DNA of 64,000 nt from an uncultured bacterium (GTDB lineage: Bacteria; Patescibacteriota; Gracilibacteria; Absconditabacterales; Absconditicoccaceae). Where the stretch lies: NCBI GenBank assembly GCA_947170225.1, contig CAMVSQ010000002.1:1-64000 (forward strand), written 5' to 3'. Both the position numbers and the translations under genes were made by a program. Below, in pieces: positions 1 through 11,936 of this stretch. How positions within the stretch are numbered: the first letter of the stretch is position 1; each line of letters opens with the position of its first letter. A model generated the notes under the pieces. That model was not told the DNA's origin and made no database searches. It saw nothing but the letters and a program-made list of their open reading frames with translations.

Positions 1-1892
1 AATTTTCCTACCAACATTTCCAAATATTCTTTGGAACCCATTGGCTTTCCTGTTCCGTCGATATATCTCACATCTACATCTATAATTTTTAATTCTCTAG
101 CATTATTCAATCTGACTACTAATTTTGGTTTAGCTCATTCACTCTCATCATCACTCTTTCAACCGCTATTTTTAACAGGTTTATCAGTCTGACTTTCTTC
201 ATCGTATCATCATTGACCTTCATCTACTTCTTCATCCATATTTGGTCCATCCCAATCTTCATCATAAAATAATTCTGAAGCTCAAGTAAAATCTATAATC
301 GTGAAATAATCTTTTCCATCAAAAACTCTGGTTCATCTTCAGATAATCTGTTTAAATTCTGTCATGCTCGTAATATTACGACAAAGCACGATATTTCTTA
401 CATTTCTCGCATCTACTCAAGTAGTTAGCATTTGAGAAGAAGTAACGATAGTTGGAATCGTTTTATCATTATCTTGGAATCTCTCTAAATACATTCTTCA
501 GATTTCTCATTCATTACTGGTAATTCTGACACAGTAATCATTATCTTTCACCTGTTTAAATTCATTGATTGCATCTCTCATTCATGCTGCATGTTCTTGA
601 TCTACACAGAAAACGATAGTTTTATCATCTTTATGAATCTGCTTTAATATCTCTTGTGCTACTAATTTCCTTCTTTCTGGAACTATGATTTCTCTATCAA
701 AATCTTCTAATTTATAAAATTCTTTTTTTGCTTCTCATCTCACGACTGTTACATCACTATCCATCACGAGTTCATCTAAATTCGTTCTAATTCTTTTGAC
801 TTTGTATGGGCTAAGAAATCAGTCATTGATTCATTCTTTGAGAGAATATTCATAAACTGGATTTCCAAAATATCGGTAAGTATTATTGTTATCTTGTCTT
901 TTTGGAGTAGCTGTCATTCATAGTTGAAGTGCACTACTGAAGTATTTTAGAATTTCTCATCGGTTTCCATCTTGTTTTGCTCATCATCTATGACATTCAT
1001 CTATTATAACCAAATCAAAAAAATCTGGATCATATTGTTTGTAATATTCTGTGAATCAAGTTTCTTCCGTTGTTTCACTTTCAGTATCTTCATCACTTCA
1101 TGAAATGATTGCCTGATATATCGCAAAGAAAACATTTCCATTTGTTGGCACTTGTCATAATGCTTTCTTGATTTCTACTCCTCTAATCCATTTACAGTCT
1201 TTTTCTATCGGATTGAATGTATTGATTGCCTGTTTTATCAAAACATTTCTATCTGCTAGGAATAGAATACGAGGTCTACGATTTGCTCATTCTTTATTCC
1301 ATTTCGCTTGAAGTAATTTATATACGATTTGAAATGCTACATAAGTTTTTCCAGTTCCTGTCGCCATTGTCAGTAAAATTCTCTGTCTTCATTTCGCAAT
1401 GGCACTCAGAACTCTCTGGATCGCCAAATCCTGATAATAACGAGGTCTTTTATTACTATCTTGATAATAAGGAATTCCCAAAATTTGCTGTCTTAATGTA
1501 GCTGATTCATCAGTATATCTTTCATATAATTCTGAAGGAGTTGGATATTTATCTATATATTTTCAGGTTCATTCGTTCATATCTCGTTCATAAATTTCAT
1601 GTCCGTTTGAAGTATAAACCCATCTCACTCCTAAACTTTTTCCATATCATTTTACTTGTTCCAATCATTCCGTTGGTGGCAAATCTTCTTTTTTCGCTTC
1701 AACTATAGCCAAATTTAGTCCATAATCTTTCAGCAAGTAATCTACATATTTTGGAGTTCATCTTTTTCCTCCTGGTAAAATTCTTCAATCAGTAAAAGAG
1801 TATTCTCTTTCTATTTGAGATTCATTTCGTCCCTGCTCATGTAGTGCAGGATCTATAAGTTTAACTCTAGTATCAGATTCAGAATAGCTCAT
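1..1892 (-). CDS. hsdR: Type I restriction enzyme R subunit (HsdR), C-terminus cut by window edge
   Basis: Motor and nuclease subunit of a type I restriction system; it cuts unmodified DNA after ATP-driven translocation. Start is the ATG at 1892 ([20 protein letters not shown]). The N-terminal part has a PD-(D/E)xK-like nuclease pattern (YVDYLL then AIVEAKKE, about residues 50-75). A Walker A motif (MATGTGKT), a DECH box ([10 protein letters not shown]), the motif MTATPKR and a QIIGRGTR motif VI follow in the usual SF2 order. Many glycines are UGA. The gene runs off the left edge, so the C-terminal domain and the HsdM/HsdS genes are not visible. No terminator or partner gene is in the window. 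Family assignment is firm; whether the system is complete is unknown. Confidence 0.9.
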
Positions 1893-2084
1893 AATTTTTA
1901 CAATATTAAAATAAGAAGATTTTTTAGTTTATATTTTTGTCTCTTTTATTCAAGAAAAACAGTATAAATTTAAAAAATTTTTATGTATATATTGTTTTGT
2001 GTTTTAATTTTATGAAAGTAATTTTTAATTTCGGTGTTTATTGAAAATTAAGCCGATTTTTTTTAAAATTTTCTAGCTAGAAAT

Positions 2085-2112
2085 TTGACAAATTTAAATT
2101 TTTTATTACAAT
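2085..2112 (+). promoter_or_regulatory. Sigma-70-type promoter for the MFS gene
   Basis: TTGACA at 2085-2090 and TACAAT at 2107-2112 are separated by 16 bases, about 40 bases before the ATG at 2151. The -35 hexamer is a perfect match to consensus, and this gene diverges from hsdR. Confidence 0.6.
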
Positions 2113-2150
2113 TATGTTTGTATGATTTTTTTTATTTTTAATCTTGCTGT

Positions 2151-3482
2151 ATGGATAAGAAAATTTTTATAGAAAAAACGAAAAAAAATTTGAAATGAAC
2201 AATGAAAAAATGATGACTTTTTGCAAAAATAAAAGATAAATTTTTTCTTGTACCAAAAAATGTCAGGCTAATTTCATTGTCTGTATTTATTTTTATGCTC
2301 GGATGGTGAATTTGATGAGATACATTTTATTCTGTATTTATAGAGTCAATAGTTGAAAATGTGTTTCGAGTCTCATTAATTTGAGCGATTTTGCCATTTG
2401 TGAAATTGTTTGTGGCTCCGTCTGTATGAGAAATAAATGATGATTCAGACAAAAAACATGTATTTTTGTTTAGTAAAATTTTGTATATAATTGCAAGTAT
2501 TTTTTATGTCTCGGCTTGAATTTTAAAAAATCCATGGTTATTGCTAGTTGCTGTGATATTTAATGGAGTTGGAAGTTCGGCCACATTTGTTACTTATTAT
2601 AGTTCTGTCCGTGAAAATTGTAATAAAAATCATAGTGAAAATTCGTGGTGATTATTTTTTACAGGATACAATGGAGCTTATGTAGTTTGAGCTTTAATTT
2701 CGGCATTGATTATTTCATATATTCATTTGCCGTATTTATATGTATTTATAGCGATTTTTTCTATATTATCGTTGATGATTGATTTTAGGATTCCATTTAA
2801 CGAATCTAAAAATAAAGAAATCTCAAACAATCATTTTGATTTTGTAAGGAAATTTTTTAAAAAATGTTTTTCTGTACAATCTATGAGAAAAATGGTTTTA
2901 TCTTTGAAATCGTCGTCTAGATCTTTGTGGAATGGATTATGATACTGTATGTTGTATGCACTTTTGGATTATTTGAGTTTGTTGTTTATACCACTTGTAG
3001 CTTTGGAACACGGTTTAGGATTGGGGCAAATCGCGATTGTGTTTGCAGTAATGAGATTGCCGTACATATTCAATTTATTTGTTTCTGGTTGGGATGAGTG
3101 ATTTAATAAAAAATTGTTTATCGCTATAATTTTGGTATTTTTGTCTTGATTGTTTGTGTTGCTTTGATTTGATTTATCGTTTGTGATGATGATTGTTGTT
3201 TCATTTTGTATATCTTTTTGATTATCTGTCATGAAGCCAGTTGTTTCGGCGATGATTACAGAGCATGCAGAAAAAAATAATATATGATTAATTTCTGGAG
3301 CTGAACAATTTTCTACATTCCTTTGAAATATTATGTGATCGATTTGATTTGGAATTTTGTCATCAATTTTTACTATGAATATAGCATTTTTTGTTGTTTG
3401 ACTTTCTTTGGCTGTTTTAGCTGGATTGAGTTTTGTAAAGAGAGGGAAAGAGAAAGTGAAGAAGATGAAAATTAAGAATTAA
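2151..3482 (+). CDS. Major facilitator superfamily (MFS) transporter
   Basis: A 443-aa polytopic membrane protein with about 12 hydrophobic helices. The N-terminal half contains SVGEINDDSDKKHVF after the second helix, which resembles the loop 2-3 motif A region of MFS carriers. There is a long central cytoplasmic loop around residues 215-255 and a second six-helix half. It lacks a signal peptide and ends in a lysine-rich tail, then TAA. Substrate cannot be read from the sequence. It stands alone between hsdR, on the other strand, and a palindromic repeat. UGA glycines are frequent, so it appears as several fragments under the standard code. Confidence 0.75.
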
Positions 3483-3500
3483 TTTTTTGTTGTGTTTTGT

Positions 3501-3648
3501 GTCATTTTGAAGAACAAAGCGACGAAGAATCTAAAAATTTTCAGTCTCCTTGCAATTCTGCGAGGTTACTAGCTCCTTTCATAAAGGAGCATAAAATTCT
3601 TCACTCCACTTTGTTTCGTACAGTATAACTGCATAAATTCAGAATGAC
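3501..3648. repeat. Dispersed palindromic repeat, long variant copy
   Basis: Starts with GTCATTTTGAAGAACAAAGC and ends with CAGAATGAC, a diverged long copy of the GTCATTCTGA/TCAGAATGAC family seen elsewhere in the window. It carries an extra internal hairpin (GCTCCTTTCATAAAGGAGC). Its right arm (CAGTATAACTGCATAAATTC) is the reverse complement, with few changes, of the left arm of the copy at 18024-18113. Confidence 0.7.
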
Positions 3649-3661
3649 GATTTTACTATTA

Positions 3662-4930
3662 TTATGGCAATGGAAATCTTTGGCAAAATGAAGTGACTTC
3701 TTTTTTTATTTCGGATAATTTTGAATCATTATTTCTATTTAGAATTGCTTGGTGGATGAATGAAGCGATTTGTTTTGTATCATCTCATTTCAATCCTCTT
3801 GTTGTCATGGCTGGCATTCAGATTCTGAGTCCTGATGGGTCAAATGGTTTACGAGGGTCATCTGGGATTGTGGATTTTGATGTAGAAATTCAGACCTTAT
3901 CAAGTGTTTTTTCTATTTCTCATCACGAATAATCCTCTTTTGAGAAATTCATAATTATCATATGATTTTCTGTTCATCAATTTACTAAACTGTATCCGTA
4001 ATTTTTCAGTTCTTGTGATAGAATTTGTGCATTTTCTAATGTTTGTCTTGCATATTCTTTGAATTCTGGTGTACTAGCTTCTTTGAGCGCTACTGCAATT
4101 CATGCTATAGTGTTCATGTGTGGTCATCATTGCATTCATGGAAATACTGCTCTATCAATTCTAGTTGGGATATTTTCTATTGTGTCTTCTGGTTTTTTTA
4201 GTGGATTTGAAACAATTCATTTACTCAAAATTAGTGCTCATCTTGGTCCTCTAAGTGATTTATGGGTTGTTGTCATCATTACTTGGAATCAGTGGTCAAG
4301 TGGGTTTGGAAGTAGTCATGCTGCGATAAATCATCAAATATGCGACATATCTGCATATGCTACGGCTCAAACTTCGTTCGCAATTTCAGCAAATTTATCA
4401 AAATTCAATGTCTTTGTATATGCACTGAATCATGCTAAAATTATTTTAGGTCTATGTTCGTGTGCTAATCTCCTGAGTTTATCAAAATCAATATCTCAAT
4501 TTTCATTTGTTTTATATCTGATGAAATTGAATACTTTTGATATGAATGTCACAGGTGCTCAATGTGTTAGATGTCATCAGTGGCTTAGATCCATTCACAA
4601 AATTGTGTCTCATGGATTCATGAGAGCTGTATATACACACAAATTTGCTGCAGCTCCAGAAAGTGCTTGTACATTAGCATGATCAGCGTGAAAAAGATTC
4701 TTTGCTCTATCGATGGCAAGTTGTTCGATTTTGTCGGTATTTTCTTGTCATCAGTAGTATCTTTTTCAGACAAATCATTCTGAATATTTATTTGCAAAGA
4801 CACTTGATTGAGCTTGTAAGACTGCTTTTGATTGGTAGTTTTCGCTTGCTATTAGCTCCATTCAACTTGCTTGTCTCTCTTGTTCATCAAGTATTGCTTG
4901 GTAAATTTCTGGATCTGTGTTTTGTAGCAT
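3662..4930 (-). CDS. glyA: Serine hydroxymethyltransferase
   Basis: PLP enzyme that converts serine and tetrahydrofolate to glycine and methylene-tetrahydrofolate. At 422 aa it has the usual family length. Recognised by [13 protein letters not shown] at the start, [10 protein letters not shown], the YYGGQE signature, GDTILGMDLSHGGHLTHG, and [12 protein letters not shown] containing the PLP-binding lysine. [20 protein letters not shown] lies near the C-terminus. Start is the ATG at 4930; the reading frame is open slightly upstream but has no other start codon. The promoter lies about 120 bases upstream and shares a 24-base block with the korA promoter. In an organism that reads UGA as glycine, glycine supply through this enzyme is notable, but no direct link is shown. 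Confidence 0.95.
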
Positions 4931-5054
4931 GAGTGATTTGCAAAGAATATAAAATTTTCAGGTTTGCTTCTTTTGATGTTTTTATTTATTTTATTAGTTT
5001 TGATGCTTGAAATGAAAAATCATATCAATTTTCTCATAAAATAGTACATTTTTT

Positions 5055-5093
5055 CTTATATTGATATTCATTTTAAAAGCAATGGAGATTTTT
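5055..5093 (-). promoter_or_regulatory. glyA promoter with conserved upstream block shared with korA
   Basis: On the minus strand the -35 is TTGCTT (5077-5082) and the -10 is TATAAG (5055-5060), with 16 bases between. The 24-base block 5070-5093 covers the -35, part of the spacer and an A-rich upstream segment (AAAAATCTCCA). It is identical to 32372-32395 upstream of korA. The leader to the glyA start is over 100 bases. Confidence 0.5.
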
Positions 5094-5144
5094 GTTAATT
5101 AAAATCTACATAAAGATTTAAATTATTTTTATTAAATAATTCAA

Positions 5145-8100
5145 TTATTGTCAAATCATATTATTAATTTCATTTATATTTTCAAATGTACATATTTTAC
5201 TTCTATTATTACTATTTATGTAATTCGTTGATGTATTATATCATCATGGGTACATGTAATTTTGTAGTAGATTTGTATGTCACTTTTTTTGATTGGCTTT
5301 ATCGTTATATTCGTTTTCATTTATCAATACAATTCAAATTCAATACTTTTTGGCAATCCTTAAAATTTCATCATTTATTTTATATGTATACATTGCAAAT
5401 GGTTTTATATCGTTTAAATTATTATTTTCTTTGTTATTTTCATTTCACTTTATCAAAATTAATAGCTCATTATATGTTTTAGTATTTCATAATAATTCAG
5501 ATGGTCATCATAAAAAATAGACACGATCTGTTCTTTGTCAATATTCAGTATATAAATTACTTCACGATCAGGAATCCTCGTTACAAACATGTAGAATTTG
5601 CTCTGGAGAGATTCATTCATAGATAAATGTATTGAATCATGTGTCGCCCCAAACACCAGTATTTTCAGTTCAAACTAATGAAAAACTTCTTGAAATTGCA
5701 TAGTCCGGACGATTATATCCATTTGTTAATGTATAATCAATTTCACCATTATAATCTGTTTGATTTACTCTTTTAACTAAAGCATAAAAAGGTTGTCATT
5801 CTAAATTGTATATTTCTACTCAGTACTTTTTAGTTAACTCATCATCTCTATATTGTTCAATTGTTTCATGATTTAGAATACTGTCTGAAATTTCTTTTTT
5901 TGCCGTTTTTTTTGCTATTTCTAAATCATTATCAAACATTTCTGAAATATTTTTTCATATCAGAGATTTATGCAATTTAATCTTTTCTTCGTTTGATAAT
6001 TTATCAATATTAAGGATATCCCTATATATTTTTAGATTTTCTATTGCTAAAATTTTTCATTTTTCAATTTGATATCGAAACAATTCTCTAATGTCTAAAA
6101 ATACATTATAACTTATTTTGTTAAAGTGATAATCGATAATCAAATCTGATAATAATTCTGATTCACAAGAATTTATGTCAATTCATTCAAGATATTTTCA
6201 AACCATTTCTTTAAAATATGTTTTGGATTGTTCATTTCATAAGTAGTTTATTTCTGCCCTTGCTTCGAAAAATATTTTATTAACGATTAAATTTTTCAAA
6301 AAATCTTGAGAAAACATTTTTTGTGGCAGTTCTATACCTAATTTTAGTAAATTTTTAAAATTATCTATATTTCCCAATATTAATGATTCTGCTGAAAAGT
6401 ATTTAGAATTAATTAATTCTTCTATAAAAGTTTTTCATGAAGTTGTTTCTAATTGTTCAATTTGTCATATATCTATTCATATTTTACCATTTAATCAAAG
6501 ATCGTTACTTATTATATGCAATAGTTCGATTATTCCGTTTTCGTTAATTTTTCATTCAATATTAATAGATAGATATTTGTCACGATTATTCCAAAAATCT
6601 ATAATTGTTTCTGTTCAATCTGCATTAATTATTCTCACATCTCCTCAATCTTTTCAAATGTAATTTACATCAAATTTGTTATTTCAAATATTTATTGTTT
6701 TTTCAACTCTTTGAGGTCTTCAACAGAATCCAAATTCAAGTAAAAATCTTCTAACATTTCCATCTGTTATTGTTTCAATTAATGGTCTGACTTTTTTGCT
6801 TAGTTGAGTTCTTGTTAACTTTCATAAAATACCATCTTCCGAATGTGCATCCAAAATTGACCATACTTGATCCTCTGATAAGTTTAATTTTTGTCCTGTT
6901 GTTTTTTCATATTGTTCTTCTATGTGATTTTTTATATCATTTAACAATTCTTGTAATTTTCATTCATCAGTTTCGTTAATTACATTTTCTAGTGCGTTAT
7001 CCATGTATTTGCTATTTTCAATGGCTTGCTCCTGTGTTACCTCGAATTCGTGTGATTGTCAGTCGAAATAGTTTTGATTTCTTTTCTTTTTGGTTTTTAC
7101 ATTCTCTTCTGTTTTATCATCATGACTCTCTGCGTCTTCTGTTTGTTGCTTACTACTTTCATTTTCTTGGTCTTCTGGTTCTGTATTTTGACTTTCATTA
7201 TTATTCTGTTCTTGAATTGTATTAATAAGTTCTAATGTCTTTTTTAAATTTTTTAGTTGATTCTCACTTACGTTCGGTATTGTAAATTTTCATTCTATTG
7301 TTTTATTTAATATATCCATTACTTCTTCATATAATTCTGTATCAGCGGAAATTCGAGATATTAGTTGTGGCTGATCACTGTTTAATATTTGTAATCATTG
7401 TTTTCATGCGGAAAATCATGTCGTAATTCATGTTGTGAGCGTTGTTATTATTGCGGTTGATAAAAAATTCTTTGGATTCCGATCTATCTCGAAATTTGAA
7501 TTTCAGATACCATTTACCATTTCCATTACTAAGTTTCATGCTGCTAACTGTAGTCATTCTTGTAAATTTTCTTCCAATATTTCTCTTCAGACTGATTTTA
7601 AGAAATATTTTCATACTAATTTTATTCATCATTCATTTTTACATATACTACTTATTAGTTGTTTTCATAATCATGTTCACTTTCACAATAGAACATCATT
7701 TGGACTAATCAATTCTAATCAACTCTGTATTGAAGCTGATAACATACTATACGCAAATGCTCATGTTCAATCTAATCAACTATTTATCGCTTCTCAATAG
7801 CTTTGTCAGACTTGTGTTATAAACGACATTCAAAATAATCATGCCCTTGATACCACATTTTCACTTATCGTTAATCAGGCTTTTGTTCATAATTTTCCAA
7901 TTCATTTTCACACGGCTGATCATCAGTAAATCAAACATAACATTTGTGCTATTGAACCTGATACTGTTGAAATAGTATTATCTCGTTTAAAATTTAATGA
8001 TTTTCCATCGTATACTGCTTCTTTTTGTGATGATGATTGATTAAATTTTAGGAAATTATCTCGCCTCTCTTTTTTTTGTAATTGGCTTTGATAGTGTTCT

Positions 8101-9785
8101 TTTCCTCATATTAATCATGTTATCATTGCTCATAATGACGTTCATACTCATATTGTGGAATCTACTAATCAATTCCAAAATCATGCTAAAATTGTACTCG
8201 ACCAATACACCTGTGGTGCATATGTTTTTATTATATCTCGTGTTTTATCTATCCTTTCTTGTCTTAATTTTTTTGCTATTTCTGCATTTTTTACGTCTAA
8301 TATGAAGAAATTGTCATTTGTTGGATCCATTAAAACTTTCTGAATTATTCCAATATTTTCTAGATCTTTTCATAATGCTCCATATTTTCACGTTCTATCA
8401 ATTAATGATGCATATTTGCGACATCTTTCGAAGTTTATATTTTGTCCTCGTGTTTCTAAATCTTTACTATAATTTTTTATTGTATCAAAATCTGCTTCAC
8501 TATACCTTTTTTGTATTTCACTAATTCATATCATATATCAATAGTAATTATCTATTGTGTCTCAATATTCTCATTTTTTTCCGTTTAAAACATTTTGGTA
8601 AATCAATACTTTATTTAAATTTTTAAAGTATTCTTCCGTCTCTTCTTTTGTATTTGGTGTTGTATTTAATGATTTTATCATTTCGTCTGTTATTCAATAT
8701 TCTTCGCTTTTTTTATTTTGAAATTCTTGAAATTCTTTGAAATTTTGTCATGCTTTTTCTATTTCTTCGTCTGTTTTACCTCCGAAATATTTGTTTTTAT
8801 TTTCTTCCATTTCACCCCAATATGGCTCTAACCTTTTCATTATAGCTTCTAGTTCCGGATATTTTTCTTTGATTAAATCTTGGAATAATGAAAAATACTT
8901 CATTTCTTGTGAGATTTCATCCATATCGTGATATCCAGCTTCTTCTATAACTTGTTCATGTTTCTTATTTATTACTTCACAATACTTTGAAAATGCAAAT
9001 AGCATTTTATCATATTTAACATAAGCATCAAACTCTTTGTCATTGACATATTGAAACTCACTAATACTAAAGTGTGATCTAAATTCATTTTTTAATCTTG
9101 ATTCATATTCTGCCATCATTAAATATCAGTTATCCTCTGCTCGTTTATAGATTTTATTACAGTACGAATGTATATACTCATTTCATCTTTGACTAATTGG
9201 CGGAATTTGTGGTAATCATTCATATTCTCTTTCAATTTGCTCTTTCTTATCTACTTTTTCTGGAAATGGACTTGGCACATTTGGATTTCTATACTCTTTC
9301 TCTTCCTTTTTTGTATTTTCTACTGTTGGCTTCCTATCTCATTTTTCTTTGTTCGGATTGTAATTATAATTATTGTACCTTTTCTGTATATATGCTAATA
9401 AATATCCATTACAAATCTTCTCTATCGGTAAACTTAAGTCAAATTCACCTACATTTATAAATCAGTTTCACTTTCAATATAGTACTGCATTTATGTATAA
9501 TACACTTATCTCATCATCTGTTAAATTCTCATTCTTTTTTACTTTCTCCTCTATTCCTTCAAACATTTTTATTATCTCTGGATCTTCCATTACGCTCTGT
9601 AATGTCTGCTTTATCTCATTGTATCAGCTGTCTCATATATTATTTAAATACTCTCACAAATCCTTTATGTTCTCAGTTTGATTTTTATCTTCTAACAAAA
9701 AATCTCTTATCTCCATATAATCCCTGATATTGTCTTTGTTTTTATCTATTCTTTCTTCTATTGTCTTTTTCTCTATATTTGCCAT
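5145..9785 (-). CDS. 1546-aa multidomain protein of unknown function
   Basis: One continuous code-25 reading frame from ATG 9785 to TAA 5145. I do not recognise the family. The first ~500 residues are charged and helical. Residues ~530-790 are glycine-rich and hydrophobic with several membrane-like stretches (for example GSAVGKGIGKLGTKAG, TAIITTLTTGITTGFSAG) and an acidic patch ILEENLQEGLQLAAG. A very acidic linker with many E, D, Q and K follows (~850-910), then a long helical part. The C-terminal ~220 residues look like a compact domain (YNRPDYAISRSFSLVG, FIYEGISPEQILHV, YNELLIL, DEILRIAKKYGIGIVLI). No signal peptide is visible. It follows the 95-aa gene after 4 bases, probably in one transcript. 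Architecture suggests a large effector, toxin-like or polyvalent phage-type protein; this is inference only. Confidence 0.85.
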
Positions 9786-9789
9786 ATTA

Positions 9790-10077
9790 CTATTCTATTT
9801 CATCAATAAATTTTTCCAATAACTCATCTGATTCTTTTCTTTCCTTTTCTTGTTCTATGTCTCATCTCTTTTGTAATTCTTTTATCTTATCTACTAATTT
9901 CGTTCTAATCCTTTTGTCCTTTATACTTTTTATTCCTGTTTGTATTAATTTTAGTAATTCATCTATTATTTCTTCACTTCATGTTTTTTCAATAATTACT
10001 AAAAATCATGGTGCAAGATCTCGGTGTGATTTTAGTTGTTTTAAAATATCCATTATTAATTGCTTTTTCTGTTCCAT
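9790..10077 (-). CDS. 95-aa charged helical protein of unknown function
   Basis: Starts MEQKKQLIMDILKQLKSHRD and ends in a strongly charged helix (EQEKERKESDELLEKFIDEIE is rich in E and K). The whole chain is predicted helical, possibly coiled coil, with no signal peptide or membrane segment. Its TAG stop lies 4 bases before the ATG of the 1546-aa gene, and a promoter sits just upstream, so the two are likely one operon. A role as partner or chaperone of the large protein is a guess based on position and size. UGA glycines are present (LAPGF, EKTGSEE). Confidence 0.75.
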
Positions 10078-10121
10078 ATTTCTTATTCTAGATTAAAAAT
10101 ATTTTTCTTTTCACGGATTTT

Positions 10122-10149
10122 ATTATAATCTGAATCGTGTTATGTGCAA
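10122..10149 (-). promoter_or_regulatory. Promoter for the 95-aa/1546-aa operon
   Basis: On the minus strand TTGCAC (10144-10149) and TATAAT (10122-10127) are 16 bases apart, about 45 bases before the ATG at 10077. The -10 is a perfect match. Confidence 0.55.
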
Positions 10150-10190
10150 ATTTTTAAATATTTTTTTTTAATTTAATTTGACAAATTCAA

Positions 10191-10225
10191 AAAAATATCT
10201 GTAGTATTATTTTACAGATATTTTT
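10191..10225 (-). terminator. Hairpin terminator after the GH3-family gene
   Basis: A 13-base inverted repeat (AAAAATATCTGTA at 10191-10203 and its complement at 10213-10225) lies just downstream of the TAG at 10241. The stem is AT-rich and flanked by T runs on the minus strand. Confidence 0.55.
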
Positions 10226-10240
10226 ATTGAGTAATATGTT

Positions 10241-11773
10241 CTATTTCATTATTTCAAAAATTTCTTCTAAGACATGTCTATCATTCATCAACTTAGGTAC
10301 TTTTGAACATCACATTGCTCTGTTATTATTCTCTAGCCATTTTTGGAATGTTCAAACTGGAGCTTTGTGTACTATTAGTTCGTCAAGTGTATTGTTGTAA
10401 TTTCTTTCATCATAGTAGTTTGAAAATGCTTTTTGTAGCTCTTCATCAAGTACTTTTTGAAATTCTTTGATATCTTTTGGCTCTTTTCAAAATTCAATTA
10501 TTCGCTCATATGCTCATCTTTGAGTTCATTTTGGTGTGACTGGTCATGCTGTGTAATCTGTGGCTATTGCTCACACTTTTTTACAAGCTTCAATAATTGC
10601 TTTGTCTGTGTATTCTACAGTGGTTCACTCCCCTACTACATCTATGTAATATTTTGTCCTTCAGGTGATTTTTATTTTATAAAACGGTTCAATTTCTGTG
10701 AATTTTACTGTATCTCAAATGATATATCTTCGAAGTCATGCATTTGTCGTTATTACAATTACATATTCTTTGTCTAGTTCTACATCTTTTAGTGAAATTA
10801 CTTTTGGATTTTCTTTTCCAAATTCTTCATGTGGAATGAATTCATAAAATACTCCATTATCTGTAAGTAATAGCATGTCATCTACATCATTTTCACATTG
10901 GCAAGCAAAAAATCATTCTGAAGCATTGTAGCTTTGTCGGTATTTAAATTTTGGATCTGGAAACAGCTCTTTTAGTGTATCTTTGTACAAATCTACTGCC
11001 ATTCATCATCAAAAGAAAATTTCAAAATCTGGCCAAATTTCATGAATATTTGATTTTCATGTTTTTTGTAATACTTTGTACAAAAATTGTGTACATCGTG
11101 ATGGTTGACCCGTGATTCATGTGATATTTTGTGGCACGGTTTCTTCTACGATTTTTTTTGATTTTTCTTCTCGATCTTCGATAAATGCTATATCTGGGCT
11201 TGGACTTTTGAATAGTCTTGCATACCATGGTGTCCTTTTTTGCAAAATTGCTGTGATATATCAGACATTATGCTCTTTTGTGTAAGGATTTTCTACAAAG
11301 GTTCATCAAATTGCGATTGTTTTTCATGTGCAGATTTTGGTTTTTGGATTAGCTTTGCAGTAATATGAAATAAGTTTTGTTCATCAGTTGAATTGTGAAG
11401 AATTTATGTGCTCTTTTGTAAGTGGTAAATATTTTCATTTTTCTCAAGTCGTTCATGACGAAACAGCAAAAAGTGGGATTTTTCATGGATATGAAATATC
11501 TTTTTCTCATTTTAGCATATATTCTACTCGTGGTTGGAATTCTTTGTAAGTAAAAATTGGGACATTTCTCTGAAATTGCTCGATTGTCTGGATATTTGAA
11601 AATCAGTATCTTTTTCAAAAAACTGTATTTCTACATTTGTGTATTAAATTGAACAAAAATTTTTCTTGATGTTCCAAACTTTCTTTTTTTCAAAAAGTTT
11701 TGATTTTAAAGGCTGTTTTAGCAATACTATTTACGATCATTCTAGGTAATTTAAACTTTTTTGTTTGTTCCAT
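10241..11773 (-). CDS. GH3-family acyl-adenylating enzyme
   Basis: A 510-aa protein of the GH3 (auxin-responsive promoter) family, members of the ANL adenylating superfamily that join an acyl acid to an amine through an acyl-AMP. Key evidence is the ATP/AMP-binding motif FAVSSGTTGEKGKYLPLT at about residue 100, then the family pattern YNASEGFF, VFYEFIPHEEFG, TTNAGLRRYIIGD and KITGRTKYYIDVVGE, ending at TAG. Length fits the family (about 500-600 aa). Bacterial members exist but their substrates are mostly unknown, so no reaction can be named. It stands alone, with its own terminator, next to the 95-aa/1546-aa operon. UGA supplies several of the motif glycines, including those in SSGTTGEKG. Confidence 0.85.
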
Positions 11774-11936
11774 TGTTTATCTGTATGTAATAAAATATTC
11801 TTTTGTTAACTTTTAATATTTGAGTTTTTTATTTCAAGAGTAATTTTTTTGTGATAGTATCTGGGGTAATGATTTGTGGTTGTAATAAAGATATAAATCA
11901 ATAAAAGTATTTTTGTTTAAAAATTATTTTGAAATT

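Noticed and set aside
4059-4682. 207-aa open frame on the + strand
   Set aside because: It is antisense to glyA, whose code-25 reading on the minus strand matches SHMT from start to end.
7435-7800. Overlapping + strand frames of 88-121 aa
   Set aside because: They lie antisense to the continuous 1546-aa minus-strand frame and show biased, low-complexity composition.
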